54,952 nt of DNA from an uncultured Lentisphaeraceae bacterium (GCA_949289005.1 CASEMQ010000057.1:1-54952), one strand, 5' to 3'. Shown: positions 22,575 to 33,714, counted from the stretch's first letter. Numbers and translations: made by a program. The notes: generated from the letters alone by a model not told the origin.

Positions 22575-24892
22575 ATTTGTTTATGCGGCGAGCGCGATGC
22601 GGGCGGACGGGACGGGTTTCTCGGATCATGAGGTGCATCGGGCGTTGGCGCGGATGGGGGTACGCCGGGAGGAGGGGGAATGGTTTCGGTGCGGGGTGGA
22701 GACGGTGGAGGCGGCGGTGTTGGCGGTGCGCAACCGGATTGACAATGTGGAGAAGCGCACGCGGGACTTTGGGATGCGGCCGGAGCAGAAGGCGGCGGTG
22801 GCGCGGACGGCGGATTATTTCGCGCGGGCGGGGGAGGGGGCGCGGTTTTTGTGGAACGCGAAGATGCGTTTTGGGAAGACCTTCGCGGCGTATCAGCTGG
22901 CGAGGCGGCTGGGGTTGAAGCGGGTGCTCATCCTGACGTTCAAGCCGGCGGTGGTGAGCGCGTGGGAGGAGGATTTGCGGACGCACGTGGACTTCGAGGG
23001 GTGGCAGTTCATCCGCCGGCCGCGGGCGGACGAACCGGAGTTGGGGAAGATCGACGAGCAGTTCGCGCGGGCGGACAAGGCGCGGCCGATTGTCTGCTTC
23101 GGGTCGTTCCAGGATTTTCTGGGGCTGAACGAGCTGGGGGGCATCAAGGCGCATCACCGGTGGTTGCGCGAGGAGGTGTGGGATCTGGTGATTTTCGACG
23201 AGTATCACTTCGGGGCATGGCGGCAGAAGGCGAAGGCGCTCTTCGGCAAGGAGGACGAGGAGGCGGAGGTGCGGGCGACCGACGCGGCGGAGGAGGCGAA
23301 GCCGGATGGCGAGGAGGCGCTGAGCGAGGCGGATTTGCCGATCGCGGCGCGGCGGTATCTCTATCTCTCGGGCACGCCCTTCCGCTCGCTCAACGAGGGG
23401 GAGTTCCTGGAGAGCCAAATCTATAGCTGGACCTATGGCGACGAGCAGGCGGCGAAGGAGGCGTGGGCGGGGCCTGGGCCGAACCCTTATGCGGCGTTAC
23501 CGAAGATGGCGCTGCTAACCTATCGGCTGCTGGCTGCCATCCGGAAGATTGCCGAGCAGGGGGAGTTCAATGAATTCGACCTCAACGTCTTCTTCTCGAC
23601 GACCGGGTCAGGCGAAACGGCGCGCTTCGTCTACGAGGCGGAGGTGCAGCAGTGGCTGGATTGGGTGCGCGGCCACGGCGCGGCGGGCGCGGCGGAGGCG
23701 TTGCGCGCGGGCGAGCGGCGGGAGCTGCCCTTCGCGGACGCGACGTTGGCCGACGCGCTTCGGCACACGCTCTGGTTTTTGCCCGACGTGGCGGCCTGCG
23801 AGGCGATGGCGGCGCTCCTCCGCGCCAAGCGCAACGTGTGGTGGCACGACTTCAAGGTGGCACTCTGCGCGGGGCCGCACGCGGGCATGGGCGCGGAGGC
23901 GCTCGACGAAGTGGAGCGGGCGATGGGCGACCCGCAGGAGGGCAAGTCCATCACCCTCACCTGCGGCAAACTCACCACGGGCGTGACGGTGCGGCCTTGG
24001 GGCGGCATCTTCATGTTGCGCAATCTCCAAAGTCCGGAAACTTACTTCCAGGCGGCCTTTCGCGTGCAGAGCCCCTGGACGGCACCGGGTGAGGATGGCT
24101 CGGGCGAGACCGTCATCAAGCCGGTCTGTTACATCATCGACTTCGCGCCGAACCGAGCCCTGCGCCAGGTGGCGAACTACAGCGGCCGGCTGGCCATCAA
24201 CGAAGACATCCCCGGGACGGACGAGACGCGAGTGGGCGAATTCATCCACTTCCTGCCCGTGCTCTATTCCGAAGGCGGCACCTTGCGTCTCGTCAAGGCC
24301 GAGCAGGTGCTCGAGATGGCCATGACCGGCGAGGCCGCCACCCTCCTGGCCCGCCGCTGGCAAAGCGCACTCCTCGTGAACGTCGACAACGAGACGCTCA
24401 AGCACCTCCTGGCCAACGAGGCCGCCATGCGCGCCATCGACGCCATCATCCAAGACCGCGCACTCGGCCGCGAGGCCATCGAAACCCTCATCAACCGCTC
24501 CGAGGCCATCAAGAAAGCCAAACGCGAAGGCACGGAGAAAGCGAAACCCGCAAGCGGGCTGACCAAGGAAGAAAAGGAAATACGGAACAAGCGCAAGCAA
24601 ATCCAGGAAAAGCTTATCACGTTCGCCGCCCGCATCCCTGTCTTCATGTACCTGACGGATGACCGCGAGCACACCCTCCGCGAGGTGATTTTGCAGGTGG
24701 AGACCGATCTCTTCAAGCGCGTGACGGGGCTGACGCTCGATGATTTTCGCCTCCTCGTCTCCCTCCACCTCTTCAACGACGCCAAGATGAACGAGGCCGT
24801 CCTCGGCTTCAAGCGGTACGAGGACGCGTCGCTCGCCTATGCCGGCGTCAATCGCCACGCGGGCGAGACGCCCGGCGGCTGGTAAGGTGCGG

Positions 24893-24943
24893 CACAAAAA
24901 AAGCCCCCGGCCTCACGAAGAAGGTCGGGGGCTTTTTTGCGGG
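24893..24943. terminator. Bidirectional terminator between restriction system 2 and yidC
   Basis: agcccccggcc pairs with ggtcgggggct, with A7 on the left and T6 on the right, so it can terminate both convergent transcripts. Confidence 0.88.
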
Positions 24944-24956
24944 GCGCTTGCCTGGC

Positions 24957-26636
24957 TTACGCCTTGGCGAGCTGCCGCTCCTTGGCGGTGACGCGCTGGA
25001 TGTGCACCATCTGGAGGATGGAGAGCGCCTGGGAAACGGTCCAATAGAGGCACAGCGCAGACGGCATGGAATAGAACATGAACAGGAGCATGATCGGCAT
25101 CATCCACGTCATCATGCGCTTCTGCGCCGGGTCGCCGGTCGAGGGGCTCAGGTGCGTCTGCAAACCCATCGTCACGGCAGTGAGGATGGGGAGGATGTTG
25201 ATGGGCACCGGCAAGACGCCCGCCAGCAGATTCTCCGGCTGCGACAGGTCGGCGATCCACAGGAACGGCGCGAAGCGCAACTCCACCGCCGAGCGCAAAA
25301 CCACGAAAAGCGCGATGAAAACGGGGATCTGCACGAGCATCGGCAGGCAGCTGGAGAAGGGATTCACCTTCTGTTCGCGATAGAGCTTGAAGGTCTCCTG
25401 CTGGATTTTCTGCGGGTTGTCCTTGAACTTCTGCTGGATTTCCTTGATCTGCGGCTGAATCACGCTCATCTTGCGCATGGCGATGGTGCTCTTGTGCGTG
25501 AGCGGCCAGAAGATCAGTCGCACCAAGAGCGTGAGCAAAATGATGGCCACGCCGTAGTTGGGGATGAGCGCGTGGAAGACGTTCAGCACCCACAGCAATG
25601 GCCCGCACAGCCACGCGAAAAACCCAAAGTCCATCACCCGCCCCGCGTGCGCGCCAAAGGCATCCAGGCTGGCGAGCCGCTTGGGCCCCACGTAGAGGCG
25701 CGTCTCCACGCCACTGCGTACGCCGGCCTGCAACTTGAGCGCGGGATAGGTGAAGGCCGCCGCCACGCGATCGATCTTCATCACGGGCACGTTCTGCTTG
25801 CGGCTCACGGTGAGCGAGGCGGAGGCCGGCGCGGGCGGCATGGTCAGCGCCACGAAGAAACGGCTCTTCAGCGCGACCCACGCCTGCGCCCCGCCCATCG
25901 GCGTGGTGCGCGCGAGCGGCACGCCCGTGGGATCCGTGCTCGTGCCGCAACCCAGGAATGCGCTCCGTGCGCCGAGCAGCTCACCCAGCTTCGTCTCGTA
26001 ATACTCCGGCTTGCTCGCGCCCGCCGCCAAGAAGTCCGCCCCCAACACCTCGCCATGCGTCTCGGGCAACAGGCACTGCCCCGCGTCGAAGCGATAAGGC
26101 GCGATGTCGCCGCCCTTTTGCGACAGGAACGAATCCCGCACGGTAAGCGCATAATCCGCCCCCAACGCAACCGTCCGCTCCAGCGCCGTCCCGTCCGGCA
26201 ACGCGGTGGCAAAGACCAGCGCCGTCTCCCCCTCCGCCGCCTGGCGCACCGCATAGGTCAGATACGGCGCCGCGCCGGCAAAGGAGAGGTTCAGCAAGTC
26301 GCCCGTCTCCAACGTCACATGCCCGGCATCCTCCTTGTTCTCCGCCCGGTAATCCAGCAACTCCACCCGCACCAGGCGCGCGCCCAGATTCGAGAAGGTC
26401 AGGCGCACCTGCCCGTTCTCCAACACATGAAAGGTCTGCGAGGCAGGGTTGAAGGCCGGCTTCGTGGGCTCCTGCACCGAGGCATCGGGCGCCTCGGCCG
26501 GGGGCTGCGCCTGTTGGGTCGGCGCAGGGGCGGGGATCGGCGCGGGCTCGGGGCGCGGGCGCAACTGTTGCCAGCCCATGTAAGCCACCAGCGCGGCAAT
26601 CAACACCGCCACCCAAATCTTCTCAGTCTTGTTCAT
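24957..26636 (-). CDS. yidC: Membrane protein insertase YidC
   Basis: A 559-residue YidC/Oxa1 insertase that places proteins into the inner membrane, alone or with Sec. An N-terminal membrane helix ([15 protein letters not shown]), a Pro/Ala-rich linker, the large periplasmic P1 beta domain and the five-helix C-terminal core ([20 protein letters not shown], with the hydrophilic-groove Arg; [22 protein letters not shown]; final [16 protein letters not shown]) match Gram-negative YidC. The start overlaps the end of yidD by 14 bases. It is the last gene of the conserved rpmH-rnpA-yidD-yidC cluster and ends at a shared terminator. The P1 domain is itself evidence for an outer-membrane-bearing host. 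Confidence 0.97.
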   Translation of the reverse strand: MNKTEKIWVAVLIAALVAYMGWQQLRPRPEPAPIPAPAPTQQAQPPAEAPDASVQEPTKPAFNPASQTFHVLENGQVRLTFSNLGARLVRVELLDYRAENKEDAGHVTLETGDLLNLSFAGAAPYLTYAVRQAAEGETALVFATALPDGTALERTVALGADYALTVRDSFLSQKGGDIAPYRFDAGQCLLPETHGEVLGADFLAAGASKPEYYETKLGELLGARSAFLGCGTSTDPTGVPLARTTPMGGAQAWVALKSRFFVALTMPPAPASASLTVSRKQNVPVMKIDRVAAAFTYPALKLQAGVRSGVETRLYVGPKRLASLDAFGAHAGRVMDFGFFAWLCGPLLWVLNVFHALIPNYGVAIILLTLLVRLIFWPLTHKSTIAMRKMSVIQPQIKEIQQKFKDNPQKIQQETFKLYREQKVNPFSSCLPMLVQIPVFIALFVVLRSAVELRFAPFLWIADLSQPENLLAGVLPVPINILPILTAVTMGLQTHLSPSTGDPAQKRMMTWMMPIMLLFMFYSMPSALCLYWTVSQALSILQMVHIQRVTAKERQLAKA

Positions 26637-26901
26637 CGGTCGTCTTCCGTCCTAAGTTCTGTCGCCTTGCGGGAGGCACCGGGTCGTAGCCCCCCCTGGA
26701 AAAAGGATTGCACCGCAACACCCGCCACGCACCAAGCGCCAACCCCCGCACCGGTCCATGCACCCGCAACGCCTCGATTGTATACGCCGAGCAGGTCGGC
26801 GTGAAGCGGCAGGCGCCGTAACCAAAAAAACCATGCAACGTCTGCTGATAAAACCGCACCGCCGCCACCAACGCCTCCGTCGCCGCGCGCCGCACGTTCA
26901 T
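26623..26901 (-). CDS. yidD: Membrane protein insertion efficiency factor YidD
   Basis: A 92-residue YidD. Signature features are [20 protein letters not shown] (related to the YQ..SP......CRF.PTCS motif), [15 protein letters not shown] and [17 protein letters not shown]. The start ATG at 26901 overlaps rnpA by four bases. The protein is a small amphipathic membrane-associated factor aiding YidC-dependent insertion. The frame extends upstream inside rnpA without similarity, so the longer form is not used. Confidence 0.95.
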   Translation of the reverse strand: MNVRRAATEALVAAVRFYQQTLHGFFGYGACRFTPTCSAYTIEALRVHGPVRGLALGAWRVLRCNPFSRGGYDPVPPARRQNLGRKTTDEQD

Positions 26902-27311
26902 TCTCCGCCCCCCGCCGCCACGAGCCCCGCCTTGCGGCACAACCAACGCAAATCCCGCCGCGCATCCCGGCACGCCCCCTCCACCAGCCGCCGCCGCGCC
27001 ACCAGCACCACGTCAAACCCCACCCGCAACCCCGGCCGCTCCAACCGAAACGCCTCGCGCATCAACCGCCGTGCACGGCTCCGATCCACCGCCCGCGCCA
27101 GCGCACGTTTCGTCGTCACCACCCCCAGGCACGTCCGCCCCAGCCCGTTCGGCAACCACCGCATCGCCATCGAGCCGCAGGCCAACGCACGCCCACGCTC
27201 GAAAACCGCCGCGTAACGCGCCCCGGGCAAGCGATACGGCGCAAAAACAAAGGACGGCGCCTCCACGCCACCGTCCCCCGCCTTGCCGTTACGTGCCGGC
27301 CCCGCGGCCAT
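26898..27311 (-). CDS. rnpA: Ribonuclease P protein component
   Basis: A 137-residue RnpA, the protein subunit that helps the RNase P RNA cut tRNA 5' leaders. The RNR motif region is [14 protein letters not shown], preceded by [15 protein letters not shown]; downstream [13 protein letters not shown] is typical. It lies 24 bases after rpmH. The N-terminal about 20 residues (to [10 protein letters not shown]) form an extension of low similarity, and the true start could be slightly further in. Confidence 0.93.
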   Translation of the reverse strand: MAAGPARNGKAGDGGVEAPSFVFAPYRLPGARYAAVFERGRALACGSMAMRWLPNGLGRTCLGVVTTKRALARAVDRSRARRLMREAFRLERPGLRVGFDVVLVARRRLVEGACRDARRDLRWLCRKAGLVAAGGGE

Positions 27312-27335
27312 GACGCACGCCTCGCGGCCCGCGCC

Positions 27336-27473
27336 TTAGGCGTGCACCAACGCCTTGCGGCCCTTCGCGCGGCGACGCGCCAAAATCTGGCGCCCACCCT
27401 TCGTGGCCATACGCGCACGGAAACCAATCTTGCGCACGCGCTTGATCTTCGAAGGCTGCCAAGTCATCTTCAT
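27336..27473 (-). CDS. rpmH: 50S ribosomal protein L34
   Basis: A 45-residue L34, too short for many gene callers. It starts [18 protein letters not shown] and ends [13 protein letters not shown], near-canonical. The site GAGAGGA lies about 7 bases upstream. It heads the cluster rpmH-rnpA-yidD-yidC. In many bacteria dnaA and the origin flank rpmH; here the divergent neighbour is a flavodoxin gene and no DnaA-box cluster was seen. Confidence 0.97.
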   Translation of the reverse strand: MKMTWQPSKIKRVRKIGFRARMATKGGRQILARRRAKGRKALVHA

Positions 27474-27520
27474 GGTAAACGTCCTCTCTTTTCAGAACCA
27501 AAAGCAACAAAAGAAAGCAT

Positions 27521-27549
27521 AATGTACCAAATCCCCCCCTCCCCGTCAA
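27521..27549 (-). promoter_or_regulatory. Promoter of rpmH operon
   Basis: Minus strand -35 TTGACG (27544-27549), 17-bp spacer, -10 TACATT (27521-27526). The leader to rpmH is about 40 bases. Confidence 0.7.
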
Positions 27550-27574
27550 ACCGCGACGGCCGCGCAAAAACCGC

Positions 27575-27605
27575 TTGACTTGGAGTACGCTCAAGGATGT
27601 ATCTT
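27575..27605 (+). promoter_or_regulatory. MerR-type promoter/operator of the exported flavodoxin gene
   Basis: -35 TTGACT (27575-27580) and -10 TATCTT (27600-27605) are 19 bp apart, the long spacer typical of MerR-family targets. The spacer holds an imperfect dyad around cttggag tacg ctcaag. The same arrangement precedes the flavoprotein gene at 32953, which argues that both are controlled by one MerR-family (SoxR/NmlR-like) activator not present in this window. Confidence 0.65.
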
Positions 27606-27636
27606 TGTGGCGTTTCATTGGAAAGGAGTGCAAACG

Positions 27637-28233
27637 ATGAACCGCAGAAACTTCCTGATGCGCGCCGCGGCGCTGACCGCGGGCGTAATGGCCGCCGGGT
27701 GCGGCGAGGCACAAGCCCCCGCGCCGAAACAACAGGCCGGCACGCCTGCCGCCGCCGGCAAGCCGCGCGTGTTGGTGGCCTACTACTCGTGGGGCGGCAA
27801 CACCAAGGCGTTGGCCGGGCTCGTCGCCCGGGCCACGGGCGGCGACCTCTACGCCATCACCCCCAAGACGCCCTACCCCAAAGATTACGGCGCCTGCGTG
27901 GACCAAGCCAAAAAGGAAATCGCCGCCAAGTTCCGCGCCCCCCTCGTCGCCCTGCCCGACTTCACGAAGTACGACGTTGTCCTCGTGGGCTCGCCCAACT
28001 GGTGGGGCACCGTCGCCCCGCCCGTCAGCACCTTCCTGGAGAACGAAGGGCTCGCCGGCAAACGCGTCGCCCTCTTCCAGACCCACGGCGGCGGCGGGCT
28101 CCAACGTTGCGAACGCGACTTCAAGGCCCAGTGCAAAGGCACCCCCATCGGCCGCGCTCTCGCCGTCTCCGGTGCCCGCGCCGCCGGCGCGCAAGCCGCC
28201 GCGACCGACTGGGTGAAAAGCCTCGCCCTCTGA
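27637..28233 (+). CDS. Exported flavodoxin-like lipoprotein (Tat-type signal)
   Basis: A 198-residue protein with N-terminal RRNFLM twin-arginine motif, hydrophobic stretch and lipobox MAAGC, so it is probably exported folded and lipid-anchored. A Pro/Ala linker leads to a flavodoxin domain: LVAYYSWGGNTKALA is the FMN phosphate loop, followed by LVGSPNWWGTVAPPVSTFL and ALFQTHGGGG. Flavodoxins carry FMN and shuttle electrons or act in quinone/NAD(P)H reduction; an extracytoplasmic one may serve redox stress defence. GGAGTG lies about 7 bases before the ATG. Expression is probably under the MerR-type promoter just upstream. Ends at a terminator. Confidence 0.85.
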   Translation: MNRRNFLMRAAALTAGVMAAGCGEAQAPAPKQQAGTPAAAGKPRVLVAYYSWGGNTKALAGLVARATGGDLYAITPKTPYPKDYGACVDQAKKEIAAKFRAPLVALPDFTKYDVVLVGSPNWWGTVAPPVSTFLENEGLAGKRVALFQTHGGGGLQRCERDFKAQCKGTPIGRALAVSGARAAGAQAAATDWVKSLAL

Positions 28234-28255
28234 ACAGTCTCCCAACGACAGACTC

Positions 28256-28296
28256 AAAACACGGCCCCGAGGCGATCCGCCCGGGGCCTTTTTGTT
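28256..28296. terminator. Terminator after the flavodoxin gene
   Basis: ggccccg pairs with cggggcc across 12 bases, followed by TTTTTGTTG on the plus strand. On the minus strand a shorter T-run lets it serve cdd too. Confidence 0.75.
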
Positions 28297-28364
28297 GATG
28301 GGAAGCGTGCGCGCGGCGAGCAGAAGCCGGGGGGCCTTGTTCGGTGCGGCAGACCGTTCATCGT

Positions 28365-28766
28365 TCAGGACAGCGCGAAGGGGGAAGGGAAGAGTGCGCC
28401 CAAGGTGGTCTCCACGGCGATGGGCGCGCCTTCGCCCAACGGCGCGAGGAAGATGGGCAGCGCTTGTTCACAGAACTCCGCGAGCGCCTGACGACAGGCG
28501 CCACAGGGCGGCACGGGCACGTTCGCGACGATGGCCAACGCACGGAAGTCGCGGCACCCGCGCGCCACCGCGTGGAAGAGCGCGTTGCGTTCCGCGCAGA
28601 GGCAGAGGCCATACGAGGCGTTCTCCACGTTGCAGCCGGCGTAGACATTGCCGTCCGCGCCCAAGAGCGCCGCCCCCACGGGAAAGTGTGAGTAAGGCGC
28701 GTAGGCGTGGGCGGCGGCGGCGCGGGCGGCGCCCACGAGGGCCGCGGGGTCGAGGTCCGCGTTCAC
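28365..28766 (-). CDS. cdd: Cytidine deaminase
   Basis: A 133-residue tetrameric-type cytidine deaminase converting (deoxy)cytidine to (deoxy)uridine in pyrimidine salvage. The zinc motifs are CAERNALFHA (with the catalytic Glu) and PPCGACRQAL; the substrate segment NVENASYG is also present. The start is a GTG that overlaps the TGA stop of the upstream glycosidase gene by four bases (GTGA), so translation is coupled. Length is standard for the short form. Confidence 0.96.
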   Translation of the reverse strand: MNADLDPAALVGAARAAAAHAYAPYSHFPVGAALLGADGNVYAGCNVENASYGLCLCAERNALFHAVARGCRDFRALAIVANVPVPPCGACRQALAEFCEQALPIFLAPLGEGAPIAVETTLGALFPSPFALS

Positions 28767-30268
28767 GGCGCGGGCTCCCGGGCGGCGGGCGTGGCAGGGA
28801 TGCGCGTCGTTCCGGCGGCACAGGGGTATGCAACGCCGTTGTAGCGGAGAGTGACAGGCTTGTCCGTCGTCACCGTGACGGTCTTGCCATCATGGATCAG
28901 CGAAAGGGTGACGTCGCCGAAGGTCAGCCCCTTCAACCCCATGGGATAGACCGCGTCTTTGGGCGGCTCCCAGGTGACGGTGCGCGTGGCGGCGTCGAAG
29001 CGGCGCAGCCCCATCAAATTCTCGATGAAAAGATTGACGGGGCCGAGGGCCGACCAGCCGCAGAAGTTTTGGCGGACGCGCCGCCCATGCTCGGTGCTCG
29101 GCAAATCCGCCTCGGGCGCGTAACATTCCCAGATGGTGTGCGGCTCGTAGTGCTTGAAGACGCGGTTTTGCAACGCCACGATGCGCCGCGCCAGGCTGTC
29201 GGCGAGGTCGCGATGGCCGTTGGCGTCGAGGGCGCGAATGCTCATGTAGGCAGTGGGCAGCCAAATGGCGCCGCGCCAGTAGTTGCCCGTCTTCGCGTCG
29301 TAACCCGGCGACTTCCGCGCCACCGTGGGGATGGGCCGCTCGCCGCCGAAGGCCGTCGGGTCCTCGAACCATTTCGCCACGCGGTCGGCGCGCTCCCGCG
29401 GCGCCACCCCCGCCAAGAGCGGCCACAGCGAGGCCGGCGTGGCCACCTTGCAGAAACCGCCGTCGGCGACGCGCACATCGTAATAGAAGCCATCCTCCTC
29501 GCACCAGTAATGGTCGTTGATCTCCTTGGCCACGCGGTCAAACTCCTTGCGCCACTTCGCGGCCTCGGCGGCGTGTTCGGGGCCGAGCGCCTCGTAGAGT
29601 TCGGCGATGCACTTGGCCGCGAGCGCCTGTTGGGCGATGGCGTCCACCCACAAAATCTTGTCGTAGCCCACGCCGTCGCCGCGCGGCGTGTTGTCCATGC
29701 CGCTGCGCCCACCGTTCCACGTGAAACCCCACGCGCCGTTGGCCGCCTTGGCCGCCTTCAACACTACCGTGTTCACGCACCCCGTCGGCACCTTGCCCGT
29801 CGGCGGGTTCATGAAGGCCGCGTAATGGCGCTGCGGCAATTGCCGCTTGAGCACAATCTCCTCCAGCCGCTTCCGGTCGCCATGAAAGCGCCAATGCTCC
29901 AGCTCGCACCACGCGAAGAGCGGCGGATTGTCCCAAATGTGCACCCTCAGCGGCGTGTCCTTCCCGTCCACCACCGGCACGTAGACCGCCTCCAACGTCT
30001 CGATGCCAGGGTAATCCGCCGCCGCGTACTTCGTGAACTGCGCCATGAAGCACGAGTCCCAAATCCAGATTTGGTCATCGTAGACACATTCGTCCATGTA
30101 CCGCTTGACGGGCGTGCCCTCGGGCGCCGTCAGCGTGCGCAACTTCGCCTCGCGCCACGCCTCGTCGTAAAGCGCCACCAAATCCGCGTCCGGATACACC
30201 GCCACCGGCGGCACGGCCGCCGCCGCACCCGCAACCAACGCCAACATCGCAAACAACAATCGCTTCAT
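28763..30268 (-). CDS. Exported GH63/MGH-type alpha-glucosidase-like enzyme
   Basis: A 501-residue protein with a cleavable signal peptide (MKRLLFAMLALVAGAAAA) and an (alpha/alpha)6 catalytic domain of the GH63/GH37-like superfamily (mannosyl-oligosaccharide glucosidase, YgjK, mannosylglycerate hydrolase relatives). Signatures are WDSCFMAQF, WNGGRSGMDNTPRG, YWRGAIWLPTAYM and a late NFCGWSALGPVNLFIENLMG. The acids of DSCF and GMDN are candidates for catalysis. A short C-terminal beta extension follows (TLSLIHDGKTVTVTT). The substrate could be an alpha-glucoside of plant, host or microbial origin. I chose the ATG at 30268 because it begins the signal peptide and has AAGGAG upstream. An extended -10 lies before the gene. 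Confidence 0.82.
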   Translation of the reverse strand: MKRLLFAMLALVAGAAAAVPPVAVYPDADLVALYDEAWREAKLRTLTAPEGTPVKRYMDECVYDDQIWIWDSCFMAQFTKYAAADYPGIETLEAVYVPVVDGKDTPLRVHIWDNPPLFAWCELEHWRFHGDRKRLEEIVLKRQLPQRHYAAFMNPPTGKVPTGCVNTVVLKAAKAANGAWGFTWNGGRSGMDNTPRGDGVGYDKILWVDAIAQQALAAKCIAELYEALGPEHAAEAAKWRKEFDRVAKEINDHYWCEEDGFYYDVRVADGGFCKVATPASLWPLLAGVAPRERADRVAKWFEDPTAFGGERPIPTVARKSPGYDAKTGNYWRGAIWLPTAYMSIRALDANGHRDLADSLARRIVALQNRVFKHYEPHTIWECYAPEADLPSTEHGRRVRQNFCGWSALGPVNLFIENLMGLRRFDAATRTVTWEPPKDAVYPMGLKGLTFGDVTLSLIHDGKTVTVTTDKPVTLRYNGVAYPCAAGTTRIPATPAAREPAP

Positions 30269-30310
30269 CGGCCAATTCACTCCTTCCGCGCATCCGCGCG
30301 ACGACACCAC

Positions 30311-30316
30311 TTTAGC
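30311..30316 (-). promoter_or_regulatory. Extended -10 of the GH63-type gene
   Basis: On the minus strand, TTTGCTAAAGT precedes the gene by about 45 bases, giving a -10 TAAAGT with a TG extension. No good -35 is apparent. Confidence 0.5.
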
Positions 30317-30392
30317 AAATCCACGCCGCCATGCCCCCCCAAAAAACCGCGCCAAACCCGCCACTGCGTCCCCCCCAACGCACCCGAAAGGC

Positions 30393-30526
30393 AAAAAAAG
30401 GGGGCCGGAGGTAAATCCCGACGTCGTTCATAGGCCCGATTCGGTGGGGGTAGGAATCGGCAAGACATCGGGGCCTCCGGCCCAGGTCAATGCGGCGTAT
30501 GGTGGGGTGGAGATTGCCGCATTGAC
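30393..30526 (-). ncRNA. Candidate structured small RNA with its own promoter and terminator
   Basis: A minus-strand unit of about 134 nt with no credible reading frame. Hairpin 1: 11-bp perfect stem gtcaatgcggc/gccgcattgac (30486-30496 with 30516-30526). Hairpin 2 has three stacked helices: 10 bp (30402-30411 with 30474-30483), 9 bp with one G-U (30417-30425 with 30464-30472) and 7 bp (30436-30442 with 30454-30460), closed by seven T on the minus strand (30393-30399). It lies between the metal ATPase and glycosidase genes but has a separate promoter. I could not match 6S, SRP or a known riboswitch. It could alternatively be an elaborate terminator. Confidence 0.6.
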
Positions 30527-30533
30527 AAGACAG

Positions 30534-30563
30534 AAGATACCACACCCGCCCCCAAAAAGTCAA
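30534..30563 (-). promoter_or_regulatory. Promoter of the candidate small RNA
   Basis: Minus strand -35 TTGACT (30558-30563), 18-bp spacer, extended -10 TGGTATCTT (hexamer 30534-30539). The predicted start is about 30527, the base of hairpin 1. Confidence 0.7.
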
Positions 30564-30593
30564 ACCAAAATTTCGCCCACGTTTGGGACACGC

Positions 30594-32453
<1,860 letters not shown>

Positions 32454-32479
32454 CGCCCGCTCCTTTCCTAAAAGCCGCC

Positions 32480-32695
32480 TCAGGAAACGACCACCTCGGG
32501 CTCCAACCGGCGGATGGTCGCGCGCGCCGCGGCCTCCATCTCCGCCCAGCCCGCCTCCGCGCCCTCCAACGTCAGGCTCTGCGTCAGGAAGTTCACGCGC
32601 GCCGCGGTCACCCCCTCCAGCTTGCCCAGTGCCGCCTCCAACTTCGCCGCGCAATTCGCGCAATCCAGGTTCTTCAAACGATAACGCTTCTTCAT
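32480..32695 (-). CDS. Stand-alone heavy-metal-associated (HMA) domain protein
   Basis: A 71-residue ferredoxin-like metal-binding domain with the KNLDCANCAAKLE motif (CxxC), as found at the N-terminus of ZntA/CadA ATPases. Residues past it (LEGVTAARVNFLTQSLTLEG) fit the beta-alpha-beta fold. It sits 26 bases upstream of the ATPase and shares its promoter, so it probably delivers metal to, or regulates, that pump. It could be read as a fission of the ancestral ATPase. Confidence 0.88.
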   Translation of the reverse strand: MKKRYRLKNLDCANCAAKLEAALGKLEGVTAARVNFLTQSLTLEGAEAGWAEMEAAARATIRRLEPEVVVS

Positions 32696-32711
32696 GGCTT
32701 GCTCCTTTCTT

Positions 32712-32786
32712 GTCAAACATCTGTTTGACTGAAAACAATGCAAAGGATACACCATCCCGCGGCGTTCTGTCAATCTTTTGTTTGAC
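32712..32786 (-). promoter_or_regulatory. Promoter and twin dyad operators of the metal-export operon
   Basis: Two 18-bp dyads, GTCAAACATCTGTTTGAC (32712-32729, a near-perfect palindrome with a 2-base centre) and GTCAATCTTTTGTTTGAC (32769-32786), start 57 bp apart. On the minus strand the second covers the -35 TTGACA (32768-32773); an 18-bp spacer leads to -10 TATCCT (32744-32749). The first dyad lies just upstream of the HMA gene's start. This resembles ArsR/SmtB-type repression, relieved by metal. No regulator gene is adjacent. Confidence 0.65.
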
Positions 32787-32891
32787 CGTTTCCCGAAACC
32801 GCCGCGGTTGGCGCGTGCGCGGCACGTCCTGTCCGACGTTTTGCCCAAGGCGGCGTGGAAGCAGAAGCACTGGGCGGGGGCGATTTTCCGC

Positions 32892-32922
32892 TTGCCTTGG
32901 AGTGTGCTTCAAGGTGTATGAT
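32892..32922 (+). promoter_or_regulatory. MerR-type promoter/operator of the flavoprotein gene
   Basis: -35 TTGCCT (32892-32897) and -10 TATGAT (32917-32922) with a 19-bp spacer containing ccttggag tgtg cttcaagg. Spacer length, dyad position and sequence parallel the promoter at 27575-27605. Confidence 0.7.
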
Positions 32923-32952
32923 AGACGCCTTGTCCGAAAAGAAAGGAAAGTC

Positions 32953-33489
32953 ATGAAAAACGTGCTTATTCTCTCCGGTTCGCCCCGCAAGGGCAATTCC
33001 GATGCACTGTGCCACGCCTTTGCCGAAGGCGCGCGCGAGGCCGGCCACAAGGTCACGCTCATCCGCCTGGCGGAGAAGAAGATTGGCTATTGCACCGGCT
33101 GCGGGCTCTGCTCCTTCCAGGGCAAGCCATGCCCCATCCAAGACGACGCGCGCGGTATTCAGGAGGCCATGCTTGACGCCGATGTCATCGTCATGGCCAG
33201 CCCGGTCTATTTCTATAGCATCTGCGCGCAGATGAAGACGTTGATCGACCGCTCGTGCCCCTATTACGAACGCATGGGCGGCAAGGCGTTCGGCTTCATC
33301 ATGACCTCCGCCGACGACGACCCGGCCTGCATGGAGCGGACGCTCGAGGACTTCCGCGGCTATCTGGCCTGCCTGGACGCCCCGCGCGAGCTCTTTGCCT
33401 TGCGCGCCGCCGGCCTCACCCATACCGACGAGGCCAAGGCTTCCCCCTTCCTCGCCCAGGCACGCGAACTTGGCCGCGCGCTCAAGTGA
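32953..33489 (+). CDS. NADPH-dependent FMN reductase / iron-sulfur flavoprotein family protein
   Basis: A 178-residue flavodoxin-fold protein with the phosphate loop LILSGSPRKGNSDALC and a Cys cluster CTGCGLC....KPC, the compact cluster motif of iron-sulfur flavoproteins, and MASPVYFYSICAQMKTLIDR. Enzymes of this family reduce quinones, chromate or other oxidants with NAD(P)H-derived electrons through FMN. The start ATG at 32953 has GAAAGGA upstream. It is monocistronic, divergent from the metal pump, and apparently controlled by a MerR-type activator shared with the flavodoxin at 27637. Confidence 0.85.
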   Translation: MKNVLILSGSPRKGNSDALCHAFAEGAREAGHKVTLIRLAEKKIGYCTGCGLCSFQGKPCPIQDDARGIQEAMLDADVIVMASPVYFYSICAQMKTLIDRSCPYYERMGGKAFGFIMTSADDDPACMERTLEDFRGYLACLDAPRELFALRAAGLTHTDEAKASPFLAQARELGRALK

Positions 33490-33627
33490 ACACCGCGTAC
33501 GCCCGTATACAGGAGGAAAATCGGCGAAAAAAAGATCGCGCGAAAATGACGCTTTGCGTTATTATAGCCTCGTAAGCATGAGTGGTGTTTCGCTCATCTT
33601 CGTTTCTCCTATCCCTCCATACACGGC

Positions 33628-33660
33628 CCCGAGGTGGATTCCACCCGGGGCTTTTTTCTT
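33628..33660 (+). terminator. Terminator after the flavoprotein gene
   Basis: gccccgaggtgga pairs with tccacccggggc, followed by TTTTTTCTTTTT. The 140 bases before it after the stop codon carry no recognisable feature. Confidence 0.85.
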
Positions 33661-33714
33661 TTTGGCATCACCTAAGGGCCCAAAGGCCACAATGGGGACA
33701 ATCGCACGTCCCGA

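Noticed and set aside
27474..27636. Replication origin next to rpmH
   Set aside because: Only a promoter pair fits in this short region; no cluster of DnaA boxes, and dnaA is absent.
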